Shown here in pieces: positions 11,201 to 38,193 of a DNA stretch of 64,000 bases. This stretch comes from Anisakis pegreffii. Lineage: Eukaryota > Nematoda > Chromadorea > Rhabditida > Anisakidae. The DNA is taken from the NCBI GenBank assembly GCA_035041965.1, contig JAPYMA010002675.1, positions 1 to 64,000 of the forward strand, read 5' to 3'. A program made the translations under genes and the position numbers. Numbering within the stretch: position 1 is the stretch's first letter; each line of letters opens with the position of its first letter. The notes below the pieces were generated by a model that ran no database searches, was not told the DNA's origin, and worked only from the letters and a program-made list of their open reading frames with translations.

Positions 11201-12127
11201 AGGCAAATGAACAGTTACAAACAAAAAAGTTCTAAAATGGACATATTCGATGTTAAACTTCGCCGTTATTAAAATAATGAAACGAAATATCTGATATCGA
11301 CTTCGGAATTTCGAAAAATTTAATTGACTGTTCGAAACGAATTCGTTATTTAAAATCAACTTCATTAAAATCATAAATCGGTTGCGTTGTTTTCCATTGC
11401 TACGAGGAGCAGTTGGACGACGGTCGAATGCGAATAGCGAAAGACTTTGATAATTACAAGTGGCATTACGCTAACACAGCCGAATAATATCCACAGATTG
11501 CATTAAGCTAGCGAAGCGCACCATGCCCGGAAGATAAGAAAACTGCGTAATAGTAGAGTAAGTGAAAGTGTTGATAGTTAGCTATGTGGAAATTAGCAAT
11601 CGAAAAGCATCACGCATAATGACATCAGACACGATGAAAGCCCAAAAGCGCACATCCCTACCGATCTCGCATCCTCACTCGCTTGTTTATCTCGAAAAAG
11701 CGGAACTAATTTTGCTCGAAGGGATTCGTTTGGATCATTTGAGATTGGTGAACTTTTCTAAGAACAGCAAACATGTACGGATGGACACATCGTCAGATAT
11801 ATAAGATAACAAAAATTTAAATCATAATGGTAATATTGATAATAACAATGAAACAATAGTAGTAACAATAATAACAATAATAAAAATAATAATAATAACA
11901 GTACTAATAATAATGCTAAAGTAGAAAGAAGAATCATGAGAGAATATGAACAAAACAAAACTATAATAAGTGAATAGTAAAAGGATGAGACTGAAGCGAA
12001 CGAGATCAGCTAGAATGCGACGTAGACAGACTTAATTAGAAAGGTTCTTATGCTCGTTACTTCGTTCTTATCGCCTTATCCGAACAGTAATAAATTCTTT
12101 CGAATTCCCTTCCAGCATTATTCAGAC
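8225..12127. other. Unassigned DNA, mainly low complexity
   Basis: No gene could be supported. The stretch holds an ATT-codon run (8661-8680), a GC-rich degenerate repeat (9040-9245, listed separately) and AAT/AAC-type low-complexity DNA at 11815-11925. An open frame at 9944-10159 starts with ATG and has coding-like composition, but I could not link it to other exons. Confidence 0.5.
9040..9245. repeat. GC-rich degenerate tandem repeat
   Basis: About 200 bp clearly richer in G+C than its surroundings. Read on the minus strand, units begin CCTGGAATGGTCAGGTC, CCTGGCAAGTCTTGG and CCTGGCAAGTCGTC, spaced about 40-50 bp, each with the core CCTGG-N5-6-GTC. Both strands are open, as expected of such repeats. 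It could be a decayed minisatellite or part of a mobile element. Confidence 0.5.
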
Positions 12128-12153
12128 ATCCATCCATCCATCCACCCATCCAT
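12128..12153. repeat. (ATCC)n microsatellite
   Basis: Roughly six ATCC units with one CACC interruption. Confidence 0.85.
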
Positions 12154-13730
12154 CACCATTCTTTCACAAACACGAAAGACATGTCGAGAGAAATGCCGAG
12201 AGGAAAATCAGCGAAACATTTAAGTCAATGCGTATGAGAGCGTTGAGGGAAAGAAGTTGAAGAAGGAAGAATTATTTAAGCGTTGAATTGATTATATTTG
12301 TTAGAGGGCAGCAACACAGTCAGTGCGTAATCTATTTTGCTTGCTCTGAATTGAATTGATAATTGGAATTGGTTTAGCACATTGGGATATAATGTCCGAA
12401 TGATATTGCAAGTGCATTGCATGCAGATTCATAACGATCGTGTTGTTGTCGTTGTCGCGCTTACAACTAGTGCTCGTGGTCCCCATGGGAGTCCCTGACC
12501 GGAACCGCAACGGGTAGCAATTCCACGACTGTTTTGTGCCCCAACTTCTTGTCGGAATCCCTTCTCGGGCACTTTGCTTCCTGACGGGGTCCCATTTCCC
12601 GGTCAAAAAGATACTTTCCAAGGAACACTACACTCACAACCATTCTGTATTTTGTACAACCGAGTCAATGATAACAATAATTATATTTCAATCCATTCCA
12701 ATGCATTCATAAATTTTTTAATAAAATACTGAAAAATGAAGCTCTATCTCATCAGTCATGACTGAACACAACAATTCTTTGATGTGTGTATTTGATACAC
12801 TAGAAAGTTTTGTGATCTTTGCCTATGAACTGGCGTAGTCATCTGTTGTTCAGAAATACGAATTTAGCAGCAGTGTACGAGAATAATCAACTGAAACCAA
12901 TGATAAATTCTAGAACAAAGGCAATACTGCTGAGATGATAGATTTATGGATTTGGGATACGGTGCTTATTTTCTAAGAATGTTTAGCAATTGGCGATACA
13001 CAGTAGAATGCTTGCACGTACTTCATACGACAACCAAAGACCACTGAACGCAGCAGAACATATTGCCATTTTACTGGCATTCTAAAGGCCATCAACCACA
13101 ACATAACCACCTCACCTCAATTCTATTCTCCCACTGAAGTTTTCCACCCCTCTCCTGAACAACCACTAATTCACTTTAATCAATAGATCCATTCTATTTT
13201 AACCGTATGATTAATATGGAAATCAATGAAATTACAACATTTCAACTATAAGATATGAAACAACTGCTTCTGAAACATATGTTAGGGAAGATCCATGATT
13301 TTGAGTTTGTATAATAGAATACTGATTCGAAGAAATGAAAAAATATTATTAACAGCATTCATGAGTGACTGAAAGGCACACAGCATTCATCAAAATCATT
13401 GCTTAACCGCTACCTTCAACCAACCGCTCTCGTCTAAAACTCGAGTTGCAGTCTGTTGCCGTCTCAGATTAGAAAGGCATCTGTCTGATAAGTATAACAG
13501 CTCGACTTCAGAAAACAACGTCTTTATGTGGTAGGCACCATCCTATCCACTGAAACGAACTACCAGAACAAAACGCAGCAGGAAATAAACACCAAAGACT
13601 GCAGCACGAGTCACTCATTATTCATGTAAATAATCAGCCGTTCAATAGCACTACCCAAAACATCATTCCCTGCCGTTTTGAATTGAAAGTTTCGACAAAC
13701 GATCGAAACAGAGTCATTCAAATGATGCTT

Positions 13731-13760
13731 CTGAAGATGGCATAAAGCCGAAACGTCGAA
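13731..13760 (+). other. Penelope-like retroelement signature (hammerhead-like core)
   Basis: CTGAAGATGGC, an ATAAA loop, then GCCGAAACGTCGAA. The CTGANGA...GAAAC pattern with a small GGC/GCC stem is the conserved core found at ends of Penelope-like elements and in hammerhead ribozymes. No complete stem III or NUH cleavage site is visible, and no reverse transcriptase or GIY-YIG frame was found nearby, so this is at most a remnant. Confidence 0.4.
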
Positions 13761-16700
13761 CATTCACGGATTATTTCTTGATGCGTACGTGATTGATCTT
13801 ACCAACAATATATACCGTTTTGAATCCTCTATTACCACTATGCGCCTCATAAACGAGCGAAGCTTCCACAGCAATTGAAACGAAACAGTCTCCAATACGA
13901 AACGTAACAATCAACAAGTTTTCTTCAGTAGAAACAAATTATTTGGCTGAATGGAACCGACTAAGGGCAATCACCATAAAATGAATAAGACTAACTATAA
14001 GAAGAAGTGAAATGCAATCAAATAACACTCGAATCAACTATTTCGTCTATTCATCAATTAACGACACTCGATTCTAAACGCACAGACCTATTCAAATCGA
14101 TGGCATTTAATAATGCCCTACTCACTCAACTCTCCCTCTCAAAGCTCTTTTCCGAATCCTCCGACTTCTTAACGATAAGTCTTGAGTAGTTTAAGCTTTA
14201 GAGGCGTTTTTCATAAATTCATCCGTTTATTTGTTCAACGTTTCAGCATAAACGGGAAATGCATTACACAAGAAAAACATTCGCAATCGATCAATTAGAA
14301 CCGAAATAGTTATCAGTCGAATTTCAACATTCTATCGATAATACAATTTGATAAGAAATGGAAGGTGAGTAGAGTAGTGGTGCGGTTGAATGAGAAATAA
14401 GTACTTACAAGGGAAGTGAATGAGCACTTGAACACCTCATAGAGTTTGAGACAGGAAAGTGAAGAACGAAGGAATGAAGCAAAATGAAATGAGGAGAAAT
14501 GACTCATTCGTACAAATTATATCAATCAACATGGCGACAAATTACAATCGTTAGTCGGATGTGAAATAAACATTGACAGAAAATCTTACTCGGAGGTTTT
14601 TTGCTTGTTCGAAGATTTATTTTGAGAGTTCAATGGAGGAGCTGTGATGAGAGATTTGTTTGTTTGTGAAAAAGCACTTCAGAGATTAGTCTAGAAAACG
14701 AAGAAAAATTTATTGCCGATATTTTATCCATGAAAATGGGATGAGATTACTTTTGAAAACATCAATCGGCTTACGACTCAAAAGAAGAACGCAATACTTG
14801 GGATACGATTCTGAACCATTCAGATGAAATTCCGGAATGAAAGAACGGGTCATAAGCAGCCATTTCAAGTCCTCATTAGTCATTTCAATGGCTATGACAG
14901 GAGAGCACAAACCAGAAACATACTGAGGACAACAAAGACATCGATATAGAATGGTTCGAGTGCAGACAGCACCAGAGAGAATTTCACTCCAATGAAAACT
15001 AATCAAATGACGCCTATCGGTCGTGTAATGTTTTACGACACAAACAATAACAACACATCAATAATAGTTGTAACTATCAGCATTATCATCACCGTTATCA
15101 TAAAGCAACAGCAATAATATCCATAGGATTAATAATAACGCTCGAATTTAATGTTGAGAAGGAACGCTCTCGTTGTGTTTACAGCATCTGAACGAGCAAA
15201 ACAACCAGCAATACTTAAGCATATGATTTTATTGATGAAATAGTTCCCGAATATCTAATAACATTACGGCACGAAATAAACGTTTGTGATTTCACCATCG
15301 AATTTTTTTCCGGTAATTTATAGATTTTATTCAGTGATGTGTTGCGTTCAATATCTCGAACTGATGGGATTTTAAGAGGAACAGTTTTGACTTATTGTTA
15401 ATTGTGACTTTTTAATTTGCGGAAATTCAGCATCGATATGGATACCTAGCAGAAAACTGTAAACAACGAATATAAAGAGTCAAAACCCCACAAACTAAAA
15501 TCGAGAATGTTGACACCACTTGCAATTTTGCTCGTCAATCCCAAAAAAGATTATTAATGACAATTTCAAGATATTATTTACCAATGGAAAATCACGATTT
15601 CGAAATCATAAATAGAATGCGTAGCGATGTAAGTGAATGACCGAAGCATAATAAAGCGTTTGTAATCGAAGGAGAAACAATTCAGAATGAAAAAACCAAC
15701 AAAAAAAATCAACTGATTGTTCGTTGAGATAGAAGAGATAGAGCACTTTGCGATGTGAAAATTAAACGTCTTCTGCTATAATAATGCTATGGTTAATCAT
15801 CGTTTCGTATCTTATCAAAATTCACATCGATTCTGCTATTTGATGATCGTCTCACAAGAAGAATTATTGTTATGGTTTTTTCAATGGAAATTTCTAGATG
15901 TGAAGCAAGAAACGACTAAATATGACAAGAGAATATACCCTATGAAAATATATGCTCGATGAAATGGGCGACTCCGTCGACCGAAGATGCGATAGGGATG
16001 TATCTGGCGACGTGGTATAAACTTGAGGTTGTAAAGTAAGTATTCATATGTGCCGCGGCCAATTATCAGATCACTTGTCCCAGCAGAATTACTTGTGTCA
16101 AACGATGACAATAGTCCAAATCACATAAGACTTCATCTATACAAGATCGTCGAATTCATTAAGGCAAGCCTTTAAAAGGATTTGACTCAATCAATCCTCA
16201 TTGTTCTCACGTTGATCCTTATTCTGTCATTCAATCGAATCTTCTCCACAAATAGGAACAGTCAGTCAAAAAAAGAAGATTTCCATGGGCATCGATCGTC
16301 CCTCTGCATCTTCATGAATCGACGACCAGCCTGGACTAAGCGCTGCAAAGCAAAAGATTCGCTCCGATGAAAAAATGCTATAACAAGCTCGGGAAATTGG
16401 TCTCAGCAATTAACATGTAAAAATCGCAATGAATGCAGTGGACCGCAAGCTGGGCTAGATGCAGTTAGAGCACAATCCGGCACGAGTGTCGATAACGCGA
16501 TGGTGATTCAGAAAGCTCAACGCACAGCGCCGCAAATAATTGCCGACTGATTCAACACCATTATCCTCCGGAAATAACGAGAAATTGGTTATTTATCATG
16601 ATTCACAGGCAGTCAGTCATAACGAGCATGTCATAATCAATAAGCACATACGTATTGTTGATACTCTAAATATTTCACTTCAAATAAAATTTTATCGAAT

Positions 16701-18506
16701 CATTATAACGATCATCATTCACCACACCTGGTTATGAGCTTATTGCATCAACGCATCAATAACCTCCCAAAAGATAAGAGATCCTTGGTATTATTTGTGG
16801 ATAGATCTGTAAACAGCGTATTTGCTGTGAGAAAAGAACGAGATGAAAACTGAAGATATGAAGGCTTTGGAATAAGAAGATAACTGAGACAATGCGGTTT
16901 ATATGGTATGAAAATGGATAACCAGTTTGATGAGAACCGTGAGGAGTAATGAGGGACAAACAACAATATTCAAACAAGTATAATAAACACATCGATTATT
17001 CATAAGCCAAGTAAACACACCAAGGAGCATTCTTCATTCGAAAGCTTTTCAGTCGGCATGGAGATCTATCTACCAATGTAACGTTCACTACTATGCTGAA
17101 CATTTGCTGGAGAGGATTGAGGGTTGTGAGAGAACGACGGTCGAAAAGAGAATCAGTTAGCATTGGAGCTAATCAGAAAGCGAGAACGCGATGAGAATTT
17201 CGTATGTTCGTGATGATGAGGTTGAAAGAAGAGGTGATCAAAATTACACAGAGAGCGAAAAGAAGAGACGAACACGAAGTATTTGTACTAAAATTAGCCG
17301 ACTTCAACAGAATGAATCCACCAACAAAAACATAACAAAAGGTACGATTGTCTACGTTAAACACAATCATCGACGATAACTGCAGGTACAAATACGAACA
17401 CAAAGACAAATAAACAATTGATGAGAGCGTCCTCGTTTCAGAATGACAAGTTTTGTAAAGACTTACGATGAACGCTTGACAATCGAGGATAGGTAACATT
17501 TGCCGATATTGAACACATCGGAATTTTTTGAAATCCAAATTAAACATTCATCATGTTATGGTTGAACTCTTTTCGTTGAATTCGTCATTTTGCACACAAA
17601 CAAACAAATTCACGCATTAATCATTATGCAAACAAACTTCTTCATTTATATGTTCAGCTCTGATGTTCTTCTATTCCACGCTAAGTTTTGACCGTATGGC
17701 AGACCATCCATCGTTTCCTCTCGAACAGTCGTCTATTTGATGGACATTCCGTCCTCGTGCCCAGCGAAATTGCTGCATTTGTGAGTGACATGTCATAGGG
17801 ACATCAACAAACTGTCAAGAGTTTGGTGATAGTGTCATATGAACTAATTGTTCGTGATCAAGAAGCATACGGTTGAGCAACATTACTTCGCCGACCTCCT
17901 TGAATTATTTTGAGACCCTCGAATTGTTCCCTAAGGGAGAATTCATCCCAATGAGAACCATTGAATAATATGAACAAGTGCTGAATACTAATATAATATT
18001 AACAACATAATATTAACAATATTAACAATTGCTAGGAATATCATTAGTATTATTGCTACTCTTATTGCAACTTAAGTCGTGTTATTGCTATTACAACTGT
18101 TAGGGAACTTGTTAATAACATTAACCGCAAAAAAGCAGAATCAACCTTACTGAACAGAAGATATTCAAAAAATTCGAACTCGATATGACATGCAAGGCTT
18201 GGACTTCAAAAAATGAAGGACGAAGGAAAAAAAAGAAAGATATGGTTGAAAAAAAAAACGAGAAACACATATGGAAGAAGGACGACCATATGAAACGAGC
18301 GAGATAAGACGTAAGTGAAAAAAATGTATAGGCTATATCTAAGGGAATATGAATATCTCATTTGCACATGAAGAGCAAATGGGTCAGGTGAGTAAGATGA
18401 AGAGAGCAAGCGCATGTTTTTATCTTATGAATGAAAATAAAAAGCGTTCAGAAGAACGAGAAAACTTTTTACATCCTCAACGATGATATAAATTTGCAGA
18501 AGTGAT

Positions 18507-18532
18507 GGAGGGGGTGGGGGGGTGGAAGGGGG
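18507..18532 (+). other. G-run with quadruplex potential
   Basis: GGAGGGGGTGGGGGGGTGG followed by AAGGGGG: at least four runs of three or more G with short loops, isolated in AT-rich DNA. On the opposite strand it gives a Pro-rich frame (18425-18634) that is probably not a gene. Confidence 0.6.
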
Positions 18533-21285
18533 ACTCACCGCAAACGTACCTTTGTCATGAGCAGTCAACAAGTAAACTCGTGAGCTGTGGAACTGCCGCC
18601 CGTGAAATGAGTAATGAGTGAGCATCATCCTCATCCCTTCTCAAAGATCCTTGTTCACCAAATCCACAAATGAAGAATCAAAAGTGTAAAACCACCAAAA
18701 AGCATCATCAAAATGATCATTATTAGCGAATATCGATCGCAAGCACATCCGACTCTGCAAAATTCATTATATATTTCAAACGATTTAACTTATCTCAGTC
18801 TCTATATCTCTTCACAATACACCATATTCAATTATGCACCGTACTTCCTTGCAATCTCTAAATTTCTCAAGATCCGACATGCATCGAATTTATCTCTCAT
18901 TATTATGCGCCATCAATGCCAAATCTTCCCTCCTACAGCTTCTAAGTCCACCCTCCCCAACCACATCCGTCCCCAAAATTGGCTATATTCGCATAAAACG
19001 TCGGAATTTTTTATCGATCGTCGAGCTGTATCTGACAACGAATCGATGGTTTTTCGTGCATCTTTAATACTATTAATAATAAGTTGAAATCAATGTACAA
19101 TTTCATGCACATCAAAATGGTTTTGATAAAAACACCACAACTTTGTCATCTAATTACTTCAGTCATTTTCTGAAAGAATTACAATGGAGTTTATATAATG
19201 TCAAGTCGTTGAACGAGTCAAACTGAACATCATTTCAGTGAACGAAATGAAGAGGAGACACGAAACAGTAAAATGGCTAAAAATTGTGGCTTGACTGGCT
19301 TGCACGAATATTCGAGTAGAAAAGTAAGAAAAGCTGTTTCATTCATAGAAAATTGCATTAAAGTATTACAATGCAGAAATTAGCTGCTGAATCATTCAAA
19401 TGTGGTTAGTTCAAAGACCTCTAACGAACAAATGCACTTGAAACGAATATAACAACGTCTAAGTGCATTCATTCCCAATGAAGGGAGGGAGAGCCAGGAG
19501 CATTGAACGAGCAGGCACGGACGGGCTGACGACTGCAGTTGATTGAGCCCTTGGGCTTTGAGGAAGATGAGACTAGTGGCAGCGTTGTCAGTGAAGAAGG
19601 CAAAACTGTGGGAAAAAAAAGATAATGAAACGCGATAATGACATAATTAAACGATTCAGTAAGACGGCGACTGCACAGATTGTGAAGTGACATCGTCGTC
19701 GAAATCTGTTCAAAAGACCAATGAGAGTCGGCAACAAGAGCAAACCGTACGAGATTCGTAGTGACGTGTTGTGAGGGTGTAAATCTAGAGGTGGCGATGT
19801 CGATTGTACTGATAACTCTCACAACACAAATATTCATTTCATTGCGCCCAAAATATTTCGGAAAGTTGTGCTCGCAGATCAGAGCAGTATCTCAATTTGT
19901 GACTGTTAAAATGCGATCACACACGCGAAGATTTCGAAGCAGCTCATTAGCAGCGTTTCTTTGGTACTGTTTCACTTGATAATACTGAGCTGATAACAAA
20001 TATACGTGACTTCACTCGCTATTGGAACATCAACTTTATGGCGTTTGTATTGATCAAATTCGTTGTTCCCATATAAAATGGTGTTTTATGCCATAAAATT
20101 GTCGCTATTATAACATGAACAAATCAGCTCGAAAATATTTTGATCTGATTCGATGAACGGATTGATTAAGGTAATTACCACATATAGACGGATTGTAAAA
20201 AGACAGCAAATAAAGCCGTTATCACTGATTTTTATTTCAAACTTCTGCTAGACTTATTGCTAGCAATTCAAAAAAAAAATGTTTCACGATGCATTCTGAC
20301 ATTTTAGCTCATATGCGAAATGCGATTCGTTCAGATAATTAGCAAAACATCGTATCATTTCCAAATGAAAATTTACCTAATTATGCGAAATCAAATATGA
20401 ACATTTGGAATATAATTTCAAACGTCAATTCAAATGTTAGTTCAGTCGGTGAATTGATAGGTCGACAGGGATCTCGACAACGAATAGTAAACATGCCAAC
20501 TGATAGTTTTGTATCTGTTTCCAGGTTTGAATTCGTTGAGAATAGACTAAATGGGTAAACTGCTCTTGCCTGCATTCTTCTGAAAGTCTGTTGAATGAAC
20601 ATTATTCAAAAACAGTCTTTGCATGATTAATACCATATAATCTTCGCGGATATTACGATTTAATTTCAGAAATTACAATGATCATAATGAACAATAGAGT
20701 GCAGTTAGTGCTAATTATATTAACTGTGTTACTCTCGGTCAGTTTCTTCGCAATATCAACATCTGTTTCACTCATATAACAGCACTGCTGTATTCACTGA
20801 TGATTCAGTTCTTCTTACGATGTCACAAAATGCGCACTTTCCCTAATAATTCATCAATCAATCACCTTCCATCGAAAACAGGGAATTCAAAGAACATATG
20901 TGACTGACTACGTGATCATAATCAAAGAGCGTGATTACATCAAACGCGAAACATTGTAAGGGATGATCTGGGTTGATCAGCTGCATAAAGCTACCGCCTA
21001 AGAATCACATAAACTGTCTGGATTAGTCAGGATGGCAAATACCGCTCCAGGCCATAATGCACTTCAGTTTCATCCTCAGTGCTACCTCGCGTTCTCATGT
21101 TATCCGAAATTCTTTTTCGACTTCATCAATTCATTCGCTCTTCAAGCTCCTGACCCCCTTCACCACCCGGATGTCATTCCATAACTACGCATACTATTGC
21201 TTCTTATTATGTGACCGCCTAGTATGGTTTATACTTTCGCTACTCTATGATCACTGCAAACATTCGTTCGATAAGTGTTGTGTTG

Positions 21286-21628
21286 TTTTCAGGGAAGTGT
21301 CATCCGATTGGTGGAAACAGCAATATTTGCTGGTAGAATAAAATTACCGGATGAAGTCAAGCGAATGAATGGAATGACGGTGGATGAAGAAAGACAATAT
21401 GAGACAGGGTTGATAGATGATAATAAAAGGAATGCGGAGAATGATCGAGAAAAAGAAGCTAATGTACGATTGCGAAGAAACGGGAGGCAACTGATGGACT
21501 CGTCCAATTTCACGAGCCACTATCGACTGGCGAATCACCGACGACGATTGAGCTCATCTCAAAAGGAGCCTTTAAGTGGCCAGAAAGCACTGACTGCAGA
21601 ATACTACAAGTGTGAGTGTAATTTCGAA
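21286..21628 (+). CDS. Candidate exon of an unidentified gene
   Basis: A strong acceptor (GTTGTTTTCAG) precedes an open frame starting GSVIRLVETAIFAGRIKLPD. It continues with a very hydrophilic stretch (VDEERQYETG, NAENDREKEANVRLRRNG) and then SSQKEPLSGQKALTAEYY. A donor-like site AA^GTGTGAG follows TACTACAA. The frame stays open to 21745 if not spliced there. Composition and length favour coding over chance, but a minus-strand frame is also open over part of it. I recognise no domain and could not find neighbouring exons. The 3' end is uncertain. Confidence 0.35.
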
Positions 21629-23605
21629 TCTGACGATGAAGTAGCAAGCATCGCCGGGCGTATGCAAGGGCATTATGGCAAAATTGTCATTCACGACCTG
21701 CACTCTCTTTTACCTGATATTGTTTGCGTGTGTGACATTCATTAACAACTCCTAGATGAGAATCGAATTGTGAACAACCCATATCAATCATAATTCCCAT
21801 CGAAATAACTAATAAGAAGTGTTTTCACTGCTCGGATGATAAGTATCCTCATACCATGTAGCAGCAATATTTATCTCGTTGATCTTACCAAAATGCTGTT
21901 ATTTTTACGAAAATTTTCTTGTTATTTTTGACAGTAAACACAAATTATTGGCATATCGATGCGAAGAAATTTTTTCTGCATGAGATATAATATTTTCATG
22001 GAATGACATAAAAACATTTGAACGTTTACGCATTATTGATGGATAACAGGTGCAATTCCAGTCGACTAATGGTAATAATGCGAAAACCTGAAGCCATAAA
22101 GTGAACATTCATTGAGGAATATCTTCGGAGAGCATTTATTGGAATAAACCTTCTGCTTTGCACGCGTCACTGTTTTTTCAAGTGATAATCTCCTTTCCGT
22201 ACCATTATTTCACGATATCCATTCATCGATTATTCTTAAACATCTGCACACTTATTGACCATTTATGGTGTGTGCCATTTCAAAATCGCTCTTAACACTG
22301 AGAATGCATTCATCAAAAATTTCACTGTAACACCGTGAACGCTGGAATTCTAGTATAAGCCAATTGAAATACTTTTCGATGTCATTAGGTGAGCTTAAAA
22401 GAAATTAAAGGTTTCACTTTCTTCTCGTGTGCGATCTAATCGACTGCGTGTAGAAATCTCCTTTAAGCATCTCATCTTCTACGGTTGTTTTCAAGCATAC
22501 TCCCCACTGATCAATGGCTCTTACAGTTTTCCGCACAGACATTCGCATCACATCTGAGTACGAACAATGTTTTAGTGCGAACTGCATAAGTCGATAACAG
22601 TTGGCCTCAGAAATCATTGATTGTGAGTGCAAGCCTCAAAGGCATTCTCATCCTTAAGTTTGTATATCTCACAAAACCCGAAACTCTCGCGCTTTACTGC
22701 AAATACATGAAGGCTATACAGTGAAAATGTGATGGAAAAACAACGTAAAAAATTCATCTTCTCAGATGTATCATAGTGATAATAATAATGAAACGATAGT
22801 AATCATCATCACAAAAACAATTTTTAAAACGTAGAGTAATCAGTCAAGAAGAGATCGTTGAAATGTATTAAACCGATTCGAAAGATCTCTAGCAACAAAT
22901 CAGAAACGAAAAAATTCATGAATGAAACTGACCAATCAAATTCAGACGGGTACACCTACAGAGCAATCCTTACGGCGCTCTGAACAGAATCAATTAAAAT
23001 CACGGCAGATCTCATATCAGCTATTCACTTCAGTTTACCTCAGTTGATCAAATTTTCACTCCAACGTCAAATATTCACAAACAAACGATATATTCCTATT
23101 GACAGCAATGACAATACCTATGGACTAATGTGTTTGGGGAAATTTCTCAAACAAGATAGCCTATTATATTCAATAACGGATCATTATTAGAAATAATAAA
23201 ATGTTCTTAGTGAAAAAGAGATTAAATTTCATAATGCGTGAGAAACAGAGAACATGATTTGGAGCAACTGAACGAACCAACAGCGAATAAACAGCAAAGA
23301 ATCGGAAAACGATAGAACGTTCAGGAGTTGAACAAATAAGCACACATTACTGAATAAATATAAGTAACTGAACGAATGCAAAGTTTGCTATGTACAAACT
23401 GATGGATACGATTGAATTAGTGAATGCATAGTGCAAAACAAATAAAATAATACACTGTCGAATGAACAGATTATGAGTCGAACTGAATTTGTCAGTTGAG
23501 AATGGAACGATTGCCACTGGAAAGCATTGAACTGAAATATCAATTTGATAAAAATAGTGGTGGCGTCATCGCGATGAACGATTGGAAAATTAAACGTTCT
23601 GATGA
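21629..23605. other. Unassigned DNA 3' of the ISWI gene
   Basis: Nothing certain. A minus-strand frame at 22414-22632 (containing CYRLMQFALKHC and AIDQWGVCLK) has coding-like composition but no supported splice partners. The stretch nearest 23606 should include the ISWI 3' untranslated region; several AATAAA hexamers lie between about 23320 and 23450 on one strand or the other. Confidence 0.4.

Positions 23606-38193
<14,588 letters not shown>

Larger units (their letters stand above)
12154..21285. other. Long unassigned region
   Basis: No gene could be identified. A GC-rich patch lies at 12470-12600 (both strands open; palindromic stretches such as GGGGTCCC). A Penelope-type motif is at 13731-13760 and a G-run at 18507-18532, both listed separately. 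AAC/ATT low complexity occurs at 15040-15140 and 17990-18060. Open frames at 14710-15006 and 15881-16111 (minus) have plausible codon composition, but no exon partners or homology could be shown. Confidence 0.45.

Noticed and set aside
13731..13800. Complete self-cleaving hammerhead ribozyme
   Set aside because: The CTGANGA and GAAAC core is there, but stem III and a following NUH cleavage site are not.
15881..16111. Minus-strand frame ending in a possible membrane helix (AYIFIGYILLSYLVVSCFTS)
   Set aside because: Composition is suggestive but there is no supported exon upstream and no recognisable family.
18425..18634. Proline-rich minus-strand protein (STPPPPPS)
   Set aside because: The prolines are simply the complement of the G-run; nothing else supports coding.
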